Source: DASSCW01 sp036556325
Lineage (GTDB): Bacteria > Chloroflexota > Limnocylindria > QHBO01
Direction: 5' to 3'
Assembly: GCA_036556325.1 (NCBI GenBank)
Contig: DATBJR010000116.1
Coordinates: 1 to 19,837 of the forward strand
DNA length: 19,837 bases
Shown: positions 1 through 5,774 of the stretch, in pieces
How the letters are laid out: each line of letters opens with the position of its first letter
Numbering within the stretch: position 1 is the first letter of the stretch
Notes under the pieces: model-generated
Databases searched by the model: none
What the model saw: only the letters and a program-made list of their open reading frames with translations
What the model was told of the DNA's origin: nothing
Program-made: the position numbers and the translations under genes

Positions 1-142
1 CCATCCGCCGGGTGCTCGCGCCGCTCTGGTCCCCGTCGGGGTGATAGAGCGCGGCGAGCGCCCGATAGGCCGCCTTGATGACCTGCTGGTGCGCGCGCGG
101 ATCGACCTCCAGCACCTCGTAGGCGTCGCGCTCGAAGGTCAT
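1..142 (-). CDS. J-domain (DnaJ-like) protein, N-terminal fragment cut by window edge
   Basis: The first 47 codons on the minus strand read as the start of a J domain: after MTFERDAYEVLEV there is a basic helix (IKAAYRALAALY) followed directly by the HPD tripeptide at about residues 35-37, the signature that stimulates the ATPase of DnaK/Hsp70. The rest of the protein lies outside the window, so I cannot tell whether it is a full DnaJ, a CbpA-type co-chaperone or a small J-protein with another domain. The ATG is preceded at 6 nt by TATCAT, so the transcript may be leaderless; there is no ribosome-binding sequence. It lies downstream of the response regulator on the same strand, but a strong hairpin terminator separates them. 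Confidence in the J domain is high because spacing from the start to HPD is typical of the family. Confidence 0.8.
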   Translation of the reverse strand, partial: MTFERDAYEVLEVDPRAHQQVIKAAYRALAALYHPDGDQSGASTRRM

Positions 143-148
143 GCGCCG

Positions 149-154
149 ATGATA
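149..154 (-). promoter_or_regulatory. Candidate -10 box (TATCAT) of a leaderless J-domain mRNA
   Basis: On the minus strand TATCAT ends 6 nt before the ATG at 142. No purine-rich ribosome site fits between them. No convincing -35 is visible about 17 nt upstream. The layout matches other gene starts in this window. Confidence 0.45.
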
Positions 155-204
155 GGCAGCCTGCCTGCTCCATGGGCCGCTCGCCCCGCGCCAGCGAAAC
201 GAAA

Positions 205-236
205 TGGGAGCCGTGTCGACTGCGACACGGCTCCCA
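205..236 (-). terminator. Strong intrinsic terminator downstream of the response regulator
   Basis: A perfect 14-bp inverted repeat (arms 205-218 and 223-236) encloses a 4-nt loop. On the minus strand the hairpin is followed by TTTCGTTTC, a U-rich tail. It would end transcripts coming from the kinase/regulator operon before they enter the J-domain gene. On the plus strand no T tract follows, so it is probably one-directional. Confidence 0.75.
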
Positions 237-476
237 CACCGGAGGAGGAGACCCGAGGCACCCATCGGCTCGCGAACCAAAGGCTGCCCCGTTCAGATGA
301 ACGTTGCCGAGATACCCCGAACAACGTGGGCGGAGCGTAGAAGCGGGCAAGCGCGCCTTCCATGGCACCTCCGTACCACCGCCGGGATGACCTCCGGAGG
401 GGGGAGGCGTGCTCCCCTGGAAGCAACAGAGCCGGCCACCCGGCCGGCCCTGATGCGAGGCACGAAGCAGCGAGGC
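237..476. other. Intergenic stretch with small hairpins, no convincing gene
   Basis: This stretch, with the terminator and J-gene upstream region, makes about 334 nt without a supported gene. It contains short inverted repeats: 431-444 (GCCGG/CCGGC, loop of 4), 401-417 (GGGGAG/CTCCCC, loop of 5), 301-327 (ACGTTG/CAACGT, loop of 15) and 290-303 (CGTTCA/TGAACG). The last two share bases 301-303 and cannot form together. I see no tRNA, SRP RNA or known riboswitch signature. It may simply be the 3' untranslated region of the response-regulator mRNA. Confidence 0.4.
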
Positions 477-1310
477 TCAGTCCTCGGGGATCTTGATCCA
501 GCCCTGGCGCATGGCGTAGACCACGGCCTGGGTGCGGTCGTTGACCGACAGCTTGCGCAGGATGGACGACATGTGGTTCTTCACCGTCTGCTCCGAGATG
601 GAGAGGGCATAGGCCACCTGCTTGTTGGTCATGCCCTGGGCGATGTTGTCCAGGATCTCGACCTCGCGCGGCGAGAGCGGCGCGAAGATCGGCTGGGCAT
701 CGGCTCCGTAGACGGCCAGCTCACGGAACTCCTTGAGGACGCGCGAGGCAACGGCCGGCTTGGAGAAGACCTTGTCGTTGATCAGGTACTCGCCCGAGCG
801 GACGCGACGGATGATCGCGATCAGATCGGTCGGGTCGATGTCCTTCAGGACGTAGGCGGCGGCGCCAGCCTTGATGGCGTCGAAGAGCTGATCCTCGTCA
901 TCGTTGGGCGCCAGCACGATCACGCCGGTGTGCGGCAGCTCGCGCTTGATGCGCTGCGTCGTCTCGATGCCGTTCGGCGCGGGGAGCGAGAGGTCCATGA
1001 GGATGACGTCCGGCGTCAGCTCCTCGATCACCGCGATCGCCTCGCGGCCGCTGCCGGCCTCGCCGATGACCTCGATGTCGCTTTCCAGCTCGAGGATGTT
1101 GCGCACGCCACGGCGGAACAGGGTGTGGCCGTCAACGATGACGACCCGCGTCTTGCCCGTTGCCTGCCGCCGGTCGCCGCCGCGGCGACGGTCCTGCGCA
1201 GGCGCCTGGGCCTCGGCCTGGGCCGATGTCTGGGCCTCTGCCTGGGTCCCTTCCACAGTCTTCTCCTTGGGCTTGGTCACAGTTTGGCTGCTCATCGTCT
1301 TCACGGTCAT
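477..1310 (-). CDS. NarL/FixJ-family response regulator (receiver + LuxR-type HTH)
   Basis: A 277-residue DNA-binding response regulator, the output partner of the adjacent DegS-like kinase. Residues 1-50 are a low-complexity Ala/Gln/Glu linker with a basic patch (RRRGGDRR); residues about 54-172 are a receiver with phosphoacceptor Asp106 (VILMDLSLP) and the conserved Lys156 (VLKD). Residues about 211-273 are the LuxR/NarL helix-turn-helix (LSPREVEIL, then the recognition helix around SEQTVKNHMSSIL). Two receiver positions are unusual: the acidic pair reads D60-G61 instead of DD, and the switch Thr/Ser after the fourth strand is Ala134 (VLAPNDD). The ATG at 1310 has GGGAGG 10 nt upstream, which supports this start over Met6. 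It begins 29 nt after the kinase stop, so the two are cotranscribed. Target genes are not evident. Confidence 0.92.
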   Translation of the reverse strand: MTVKTMSSQTVTKPKEKTVEGTQAEAQTSAQAEAQAPAQDRRRGGDRRQATGKTRVVIVDGHTLFRRGVRNILELESDIEVIGEAGSGREAIAVIEELTPDVILMDLSLPAPNGIETTQRIKRELPHTGVIVLAPNDDEDQLFDAIKAGAAAYVLKDIDPTDLIAIIRRVRSGEYLINDKVFSKPAVASRVLKEFRELAVYGADAQPIFAPLSPREVEILDNIAQGMTNKQVAYALSISEQTVKNHMSSILRKLSVNDRTQAVVYAMRQGWIKIPED

Positions 1311-1339
1311 GGGTTTTGAACCTCCCGGGATCTTGCCCC

Positions 1340-2401
1340 TCAGTGCTCCGGGAGACGCAGCAGAATCCGCGTCCCCTCCCCCTGGCGCGATTCGATCTGG
1401 AGCGATGCATCCATCAGCTCCGCCCGTTCGCGCATGAACTGCAGCCCGAAATTCCGGCTGGCGCCCGTCGCCAGCCGCATCACGTCGAATCCGCGCCCGT
1501 TGTCGCCGATCACAAGCTGCCCGCCCTCCACGCCGATCCGCACCTGGCTGGCTGCCGAGTGCTTGCGGACGTTCTGGAGGGCCTCCTGCACGATGCGAAG
1601 GATCAATGCCTTCTCATCGGGCCGCAGCCGCGCATCGATGCCGTTCACCGACACGTCGACCGCTATGCCGTGGCGGGCCGCGAAGTCGCGACCCTGCTCC
1701 GCCAGCGCCTGGGCCAGGCCGACGTCGACCGCCGGTGGCCGCAGCGCGGCAATGAACCCGCGCACTTCGTCCAGGCCCTCGCGCAGCATCGTGCGCAGGA
1801 AGGACAGCTCCGCGTGCGCCGTGCGCGGCGAGTCGTCGAGCACGCGGTCCAGGTACTCGACCTGGAAGATGGCGTTGGTCAGGACCTGGGCCGGTCCGTC
1901 GTGGATCTCCTCGGCCAGGCGCTGCCGCTCCGCCTCCTGGGCCTGGATGATGCGCAGCGGGCCGGCGGCGCGAGGATCATCGGCTTCGGTCAGCGAGGGC
2001 TCGCTGGCGCCTGGCTCCGGGCTGGACAGGTAGCCGGCCAGCAGCTCGAGGTGCCGGGCTGCGGCGTCGAGCCGCTTGAGTCGCTCGCGCAGCGCGCCCA
2101 GCTCCCGGCCCATCTCCTCGTGGCGGGCTCGCAGCCGCTCCACGGCCGTGGCCGCCACCCGGGTGGTGCCCGGGTTTTCCAGGCGGCTGCGCAGGTGGAC
2201 CCACTCCTCGAGCCGATCGCGATACTCGCCCCGGTATCGATCGGCGAGATCGCGAACACGCCTGGCGTCGCGGCGGACGGTGTCGGTCGCCTGCGCCTGG
2301 ATGCGGTCGAGGTTTGAGGCCGGCGCGGCGGCCGTGGTCGTGTTCGGCACAATCTTGTCCTGGAGTACGGGTCCCGGCGTAGTACCGGACCTCGCATCCA
2401 T
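1340..2401 (-). CDS. Cytosolic DegS-like sensor histidine kinase (HisKA_3/HATPase)
   Basis: A 353-residue histidine kinase of the NarX/DegS class with no membrane segment, so it should sense a cytoplasmic signal. Residues about 30-125 are heptad-like and charged (sensor coiled coil, as in DegS). Residues about 152-220 are the dimerisation/phosphoacceptor domain with His167 in LAEEIHDGPAQ. Residues about 260-352 are the ATPase domain with N-box Asn277 (EALQNVRKHS), G1 box DNGRGF at 300-305 and a GLQFMRERAEL segment. It is upstream of, and in operon with, the response regulator. The ATG at 2401 has only a weak ACAGG nearby; a GTG at codon 18 (preceded by AGGA) is an alternative. It follows the P1 membrane protein by 70 nt on the same strand and may be partly cotranscribed with it. 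The stimulus is unknown. Confidence 0.9.
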   Translation of the reverse strand: MDARSGTTPGPVLQDKIVPNTTTAAAPASNLDRIQAQATDTVRRDARRVRDLADRYRGEYRDRLEEWVHLRSRLENPGTTRVAATAVERLRARHEEMGRELGALRERLKRLDAAARHLELLAGYLSSPEPGASEPSLTEADDPRAAGPLRIIQAQEAERQRLAEEIHDGPAQVLTNAIFQVEYLDRVLDDSPRTAHAELSFLRTMLREGLDEVRGFIAALRPPAVDVGLAQALAEQGRDFAARHGIAVDVSVNGIDARLRPDEKALILRIVQEALQNVRKHSAASQVRIGVEGGQLVIGDNGRGFDVMRLATGASRNFGLQFMRERAELMDASLQIESRQGEGTRILLRLPEH

Positions 2402-2414
2402 CCTGTCGGCCGAA

Positions 2415-2430
2415 GTTGACGATGGTCAAC
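2415..2430 (-). promoter_or_regulatory. Small palindrome ahead of the kinase gene
   Basis: A perfect 6-bp inverted repeat GTTGAC-GATG-GTCAAC lies 13 nt upstream of the kinase start, in the 70-nt gap after P1. Nearby are several AGTAC/TACTAGT repeats (2364-2456). This could be an operator for the response regulator or a small hairpin. No clear promoter hexamers accompany it. Confidence 0.25.
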
Positions 2431-2471
2431 AGTACGAAGGGCGCCATCAGTACTAGTCAGCGCCACGGGTG

Positions 2472-3995
2472 CTAGCGGCGCACCCAGATCACCGTGACTG
2501 TGTCCGCGTAGGCACGGCGCCAGAATGGTGAACGGTCGAACCACGCGCCCAGCGGCTGGTTGACTGGCAGCAGCACATGGTCAATGTGGAATCGGTCCAT
2601 GATTACCTGCGGATCCGATTGCAGGCTGATCACGGACGCGTACATGTCCAGCAGGTCCTCCCCGTATACGTCGGCGCGACCGTCCATGAAGATCAAGTGG
2701 TTCGGGCGCTCGAGACCGATGTAGCCACCCCACTCGTAGAAGTTGAAGAGGCGTTGGCCGGGGTTGTTCGCGTTCATCCATTGGATCGCTGCCTCTGGCA
2801 ACCGACGCGCGACCTGAGAAGCTTCTGCCGCTGGGCTCGACCGCAGGAACGCGATACCAATGCCGATGACAAGGACGGCCGCCAGTAGGGCCCCGTTGAG
2901 GATTCGCGCGAATCCGACGCGAGGCTGCTCGAGACGAAGAAGGAGGGTTGAGATGTCCCTCCCGACACGGGTCTGCGAGAGCGTGGGCGATACGGCCATG
3001 GCTGCGATTGCGCTCGTGATGGGACCGGCGATTAGCAGGAAGCGAATTGCTTCCCAAGACATCACGATCAACCCGGCCACGATCATTACGTCCGCCGTTC
3101 GCAAGTTGCGTCGTCCGAAAACAACGGTGGGAATCGCCACCACGATGACGAGGGCCAGCAGCAGCCACCCAAATACGGTGTCCAACGACGCCGGCGACCA
3201 CTCCATGACGTAGCGGCTGAGTGAGCTGATGCTGAGCGTCCGAAATGGGTAGTTGTACAGGTCAATGCCATTCGGATTGACGATCAGGGCTGCGGCACTG
3301 CCAAGGGCGGCCAGGGCCACGTCCCGCAGCTGATGCCATTCCAGCGGAGGTGTGCCCGCAGCCCTCCGGCGAACGATCCGATCGGCCGCTTCGCCGACGA
3401 TGGTGGCCCCGACGAGGAGGAAGAGAAGCACCCAGCCGGCATGAAGGTTCGCCCACAGAGCCGCCACTGGCGGCAGCGCCACCAGCCAGCGACGACGACG
3501 ATCTGCCAGGTAATGCCACAGGAGCCACAGCACGGTTACCGCGAGCACCAGATCCAGGACCTGGACGCGGATGCCCAGAACGGGGCCGGCGACCGCCAGG
3601 CCGACCGACAACCAGGCCACGCGGCTCATCCAGCCGATGCCGGGCACTCTTATGGCGATGGCGCGCCAGAGGAGCCAGAAGGCGAGAACCGTCAGCCCAC
3701 CGAACAGGAAGCTGAGCGCGGTATCGCCCCACAGCCCAAGGCTGTGACCTCCGGCCAGAATGACGTTCGAAAGCCAGTCTTGGCTCGTCCAATGCCGCCC
3801 ATGGCCCGCGATGCTCCATGTGTCGGTGCGCGGAACTATTCCCGAAGCCAGGATCTCCCGTCCGGCGCGGATGTGCCACCAAACATCACTGTCGAAAAGA
3901 GGCCAGGTCGCGCGCGGCAGCACTGCCGCGGCAAAGAAACCGACCACCGCAGCAGTGGCGGCGGCAATGCCCATGCGCGGCGCGGGGGCAGCCAT
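2472..3995 (-). CDS. P1: polytopic membrane protein, putative OST-like GT-C family (paralog 1 of 3)
   Basis: A 507-residue protein with about ten hydrophobic segments and a soluble C-terminal part. After the first membrane segment comes D35-S-D37 followed by WWH (39-41), then IVPRTD (D58) and QDWLSNV (72-78). The middle has WANLHAGW (181-188) and NPNGIDLYNYP. The C-terminal part (about 400-507) has YEWGGYIGLERP (WGGY 422-425), DGR (438-440), DVYG and HVLLP. All these blocks recur in the genes ending at 8825 and starting at 10549. An acidic motif in the first extracytoplasmic loop is typical of GT-C glycosyltransferases that use polyprenyl-phosphate donors; the WGGY...R...DGR block recalls the WWDYG region of oligosaccharyltransferases. 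Function is inferred, not known. GC content is visibly lower than in paralog 3. TAGACT lies 6 nt before the ATG. It is followed by the kinase gene. Confidence 0.85.
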   Translation of the reverse strand: MAAPAPRMGIAAATAAVVGFFAAAVLPRATWPLFDSDVWWHIRAGREILASGIVPRTDTWSIAGHGRHWTSQDWLSNVILAGGHSLGLWGDTALSFLFGGLTVLAFWLLWRAIAIRVPGIGWMSRVAWLSVGLAVAGPVLGIRVQVLDLVLAVTVLWLLWHYLADRRRRWLVALPPVAALWANLHAGWVLLFLLVGATIVGEAADRIVRRRAAGTPPLEWHQLRDVALAALGSAAALIVNPNGIDLYNYPFRTLSISSLSRYVMEWSPASLDTVFGWLLLALVIVVAIPTVVFGRRNLRTADVMIVAGLIVMSWEAIRFLLIAGPITSAIAAMAVSPTLSQTRVGRDISTLLLRLEQPRVGFARILNGALLAAVLVIGIGIAFLRSSPAAEASQVARRLPEAAIQWMNANNPGQRLFNFYEWGGYIGLERPNHLIFMDGRADVYGEDLLDMYASVISLQSDPQVIMDRFHIDHVLLPVNQPLGAWFDRSPFWRRAYADTVTVIWVRR

Positions 3996-4001
3996 GACGG
4001 C

Positions 4002-4007
4002 AGTCTA
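4002..4007 (-). promoter_or_regulatory. Leaderless -10 box (TAGACT) for P1
   Basis: TAGACT on the minus strand ends 6 nt before the ATG at 3995, leaving no space for a ribosome-binding site. The identical hexamer precedes both genes starting at 7350 and 7392. No good -35 is seen. Confidence 0.55.
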
Positions 4008-4045
4008 GGCAGGCCGCACACGCCACTGATACATGCCTGAAGTAC

Positions 4046-4067
4046 CGCCGCAGTCGTGCGCACGGCG
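4046..4067 (-). terminator. Weak hairpin after the cupredoxin operon
   Basis: CGCCG (4046-4050) and CGGCG (4063-4067) can pair around a 12-nt loop, 15 nt downstream of the cupredoxin stop. No real U tract follows on the minus strand, so it is only a possible terminator. Confidence 0.25.
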
Positions 4068-4081
4068 ACGAGTCAATGGAG

Positions 4082-4432
4082 TCAACCGCCGGCGGTGACC
4101 GTGACCGTGCCCTTCATCTGCTGCGGGTGGAACGTGCAGAAGTAATCCTGCGTCCCGGCCTTGTCGAACGTGATGGTCACGCTCTCGCCGGGCTTCATGA
4201 TGTGCGGATCGCCGCCGGAGACGAGCTTCACCGAATGGGTGAAGTTGTCGTGGTTGGTCCAGGTCACCGTCGTCCCGGCCGGGACGGTGATGTCAGCCGG
4301 CACGAACTTGTAGGACGGCGGCAGGTCCACCTTGTTCGCGGCAACCGCCGAACCCGACGGCGCTCCGCTGCTGCAGGCTGCCAGCCAGACGGCCAGCAGC
4401 CCAACAGCAACGGAACGGAGGAGGAGGCTCAT
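4082..4432 (-). CDS. Cupredoxin-domain lipoprotein (plastocyanin/azurin-like)
   Basis: A 116-residue exported copper protein. Residues 1-20 are a lipoprotein signal peptide ending in the lipobox LAAC with Cys20 as the lipidated residue, so the mature protein is membrane-anchored outside the cytoplasm. The rest is a plastocyanin-type beta sandwich (about 40-113). The type-1 copper ligands are all present: His66 (FTHSV), Cys99, His102 and Met106 in FCTFHPQQMKG. It should carry single electrons or bind copper. Its ATG overlaps the stop of the preceding small membrane protein as ATGA, so translation is coupled; GGAG-rich sequence cannot be placed independently. It is the last gene of a three-gene operon under the promoter near 5009-5038. 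The electron partner is not in the window. Confidence 0.9.
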   Translation of the reverse strand: MSLLLRSVAVGLLAVWLAACSSGAPSGSAVAANKVDLPPSYKFVPADITVPAGTTVTWTNHDNFTHSVKLVSGGDPHIMKPGESVTITFDKAGTQDYFCTFHPQQMKGTVTVTAGG

Positions 4433-4728
4433 GCCCCGGCCCGGGCGGAGGAGAGGACTGTCCGCGAGGCGGCGACGAAGATGATGATGAACGCCACCAC
4501 GTCCAGTACCTCGGCGATGGTGTGCGCGAAGAGGAACACGGTCCAGTCGAGGTGGTAGGTCATGTACACGATCTCGGCCAGGGCATACAGCGAGAAGGCC
4601 CAGCCGAGCGAGCTGTTGTTGGCGCCGAAGGAGCGCCAGGCGAAGTAGGCGCCGATGATGAACAGCACGATATGGATGGCCAGGAAGCCAACCGGTGGGA
4701 TGTTGTTCGCGAAGTCGCCAATGGGCAT
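4429..4728 (-). CDS. Small three-helix membrane protein with conserved-looking histidines
   Basis: A 99-residue integral membrane protein with about three hydrophobic helices (residues about 13-31, 41-60 and 63-86). His19, His59 and His69 lie within or at the edge of the helices, with Glu52 and Glu73 nearby, a pattern that could bind haem or a metal. I do not recognise the family. The ATG at 4728 has AGGAG 10 nt upstream; longer upstream reading in this frame overlaps the preceding gene and reads as low-complexity Ser/Trp/Arg, so I reject it. It starts 4 nt after the stop of the preceding gene and overlaps the cupredoxin start by 4 nt, so the three products are likely made together and may form a membrane complex. 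Confidence 0.75.
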   Translation of the reverse strand: MPIGDFANNIPPVGFLAIHIVLFIIGAYFAWRSFGANNSSLGWAFSLYALAEIVYMTYHLDWTVFLFAHTIAEVLDVVAFIIIFVAASRTVLSSARAGA

Positions 4729-4732
4729 GGGA

Positions 4733-4978
4733 TCAGGACTCCTTTCGGTGACGGACGCCGTCGAGCACGACACCCGCCAGGGCGACCACCATGCCGACGA
4801 GGCCCACCAGGTGGGCGCCATGCTCCTCGAGCGAGAAGCCGACCTCGGTATGCGGCGGCTCGACGGTGGTGAGGTGGACGAACGTGTCGAGGCCCAGTCC
4901 GGCGAGGGCGATGCCGATGCCGACGAGCGCCAGCAGGGGCGGTCGGACCGGGACGAGCGCGTGGATGAGATCTCGCAT
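4733..4978 (-). CDS. Small two-helix membrane protein, first gene of the cupredoxin operon
   Basis: An 81-residue protein with two hydrophobic helices (about 12-36 and 54-73) joined by an extracytoplasmic-type loop containing His35, His43, His53 and His56 (EEHGAHLVGLVG). I do not know the family; the histidine-rich loop beside a cupredoxin suggests metal or haem contact, which is inference. The start at 4978 is preceded by GAGGAG. An in-frame ATG at 4996 would add six residues (MLHEEP) and includes a CTA codon that is rare here; with the promoter at 5009-5038 the downstream ATG leaves a 5' leader of about 20 nt that contains the ribosome site, so I prefer it. Divergent from the SufR-like regulator. 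Confidence 0.7.
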   Translation of the reverse strand: MRDLIHALVPVRPPLLALVGIGIALAGLGLDTFVHLTTVEPPHTEVGFSLEEHGAHLVGLVGMVVALAGVVLDGVRHRKES

Positions 4979-4995
4979 CGGCTCCTCGTGTAGCA

Positions 4996-5010
4996 TTAGT
5001 GTGCGTTAGT
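4996..5010. repeat. Direct repeat TTAGT-N5-TTAGT at the operon promoter
   Basis: TTAGT occurs at 4996-5000 and again at 5006-5010, exactly one helical turn apart, between the -10 box and start codon of the cupredoxin operon. This places it over the transcription start, a common place for a repressor. Confidence 0.35.
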
Positions 5011-5038
5011 TATAGACGGCCCGCGAAGCCGATGTCAA
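5009..5038 (-). promoter_or_regulatory. Sigma-70-type promoter of the cupredoxin operon
   Basis: On the minus strand a perfect TTGACA (5038-5033) is followed after 18 bp by TATAAC (5014-5009). Expected transcription start is near 5002, about 20 nt upstream of the preferred ATG at 4978, leaving room for the GAGGAG ribosome site. It is the best-matching promoter in the window apart from the one at 13669-13697. Confidence 0.7.
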
Positions 5039-5045
5039 CTCTTGT

Positions 5046-5061
5046 GCCAACAACGATTGGC
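5046..5061. promoter_or_regulatory. Candidate operator GCCAA-N6-TTGGC for the SufR-like regulator
   Basis: A perfect 5-bp inverted repeat with a 6-bp spacer lies 2 bp upstream of the regulator's -10 box and 7 bp from the -35 of the divergent operon. Cyanobacterial SufR is known to bind CAAC-N6-GTTG, an inverted repeat with the same spacer length. Binding here would block the regulator promoter and could influence the divergent one. Confidence 0.4.
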
Positions 5062-5063
5062 GA

Positions 5064-5069
5064 TAGAAT
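5064..5069 (+). promoter_or_regulatory. Leaderless -10 box (TAGAAT) of the SufR-like regulator
   Basis: TAGAAT ends 9 nt before the ATG at 5079, with no ribosome-binding sequence between. A weak TTGTGC at 5042-5047 is 16 bp upstream and could be the -35. Confidence 0.55.
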
Positions 5070-5078
5070 CCGGGTCGC

Positions 5079-5774
5079 ATGCTGAACGACCGCACCGCCG
5101 AGGGGATCGAGTCCATCGCCGCCCTGGCCGATCCCGTCCGCCGCCGCCTCTACCTGCACGTCGCCGCCCAGCCGGACGCGGTCAGCCGCGACGACGCGGC
5201 CGCCGCGCTGAGCATCGGGCGGCCGCTGGCCGCGCACCATTTGGACCGCCTGGTGGCGGCGGGGCTGCTGTCGGCCGAGTATCGGCGGCGATCCGGCCGC
5301 ACTGGCCCGGGCGCCGGGCGGCCGGCGAAGCTGTACCGGGCCTCAGGCACCGAGGTCGGTGCCACGCTGCCGCAACGCCGCTACGAGGTGGCGGCCGAGC
5401 TCATGGCCACCTCGCTGGAGCGCCCATCGCATGGGCTCGAGACGCTGGAGGACGTTGCGCACCGCTACGGCACGACGCTCGGGGCGGAGGCGCGTCGGCG
5501 TGCCGGCCCTCGGGCAGGCGCCGCTCGTCGTCGCGACGCGGTGCTGTCCGTCCTCGCTGATGCCGGCTACCTGCCGGCGGTCCGCGAGGGAGAGGTTCGG
5601 CTGCTCAACTGCCCCTTCCACGACCTGGCGCAGCGCCATCGGCTGGTGACCTGCGACATGAACCTCGCCATGCTGCGCGGGGTGCTGGACGGCGCGCGCC
5701 TGCCGGAGGATGGGGCCCGGCTGGATCCGCAGCCCGGTACCTGCTGCGTCGCGTTCAGCGAGCAGCGATCCTGA
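5079..5774 (+). CDS. SufR-like winged-helix regulator with C-terminal Fe-S-type cysteines
   Basis: A 231-residue transcription factor. Residues about 8-90 form an ArsR/DeoR-type winged helix (LADPVRRRLYLHV, then LSIGRPLAAHHLDRLVAAGLL as the recognition region, then a Gly/Arg wing GRTGPGAGRPAKLY). The C-terminal part carries Cys178 (NCPFHDLA), Cys192 (VTCDMN) and Cys222-Cys223 (GTCCVAF). The NCPFH...C...C pattern is that of the SufR/COG2345 group, in which three cysteines bind a [4Fe-4S] cluster that controls DNA binding. No suf genes are present in the window, so its role may differ. It is divergent from the cupredoxin operon and probably regulates it and itself. Its 3' end overlaps the convergent GT-C gene by 20 bp. 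Confidence 0.85.
   Translation: MLNDRTAEGIESIAALADPVRRRLYLHVAAQPDAVSRDDAAAALSIGRPLAAHHLDRLVAAGLLSAEYRRRSGRTGPGAGRPAKLYRASGTEVGATLPQRRYEVAAELMATSLERPSHGLETLEDVAHRYGTTLGAEARRRAGPRAGAARRRDAVLSVLADAGYLPAVREGEVRLLNCPFHDLAQRHRLVTCDMNLAMLRGVLDGARLPEDGARLDPQPGTCCVAFSEQRS

Noticed and set aside
139..363. Minus-strand reading frame with GGAGGTG before ATG 363 and a stop overlapping the J-gene start as ATGA
   Set aside because: The product is Ser/Arg/Gly-rich with no domain, the perfect terminator hairpin lies in its middle, and third-position G/C is not gene-like. Kept only as a curiosity.
237..476. tRNA or SRP RNA between regulator and J-gene
   Set aside because: I looked for a T-arm (GGTTCGCGAGCC at 278-267 is suggestive) and for the SRP GGAAG...AGCAG tetraloop region, but no cloverleaf or SRP fold could be assembled.
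1160..2317. Plus-strand open frame (about 385 codons)
   Set aside because: Opposite strand of the histidine kinase, whose H, N and G boxes are clear.
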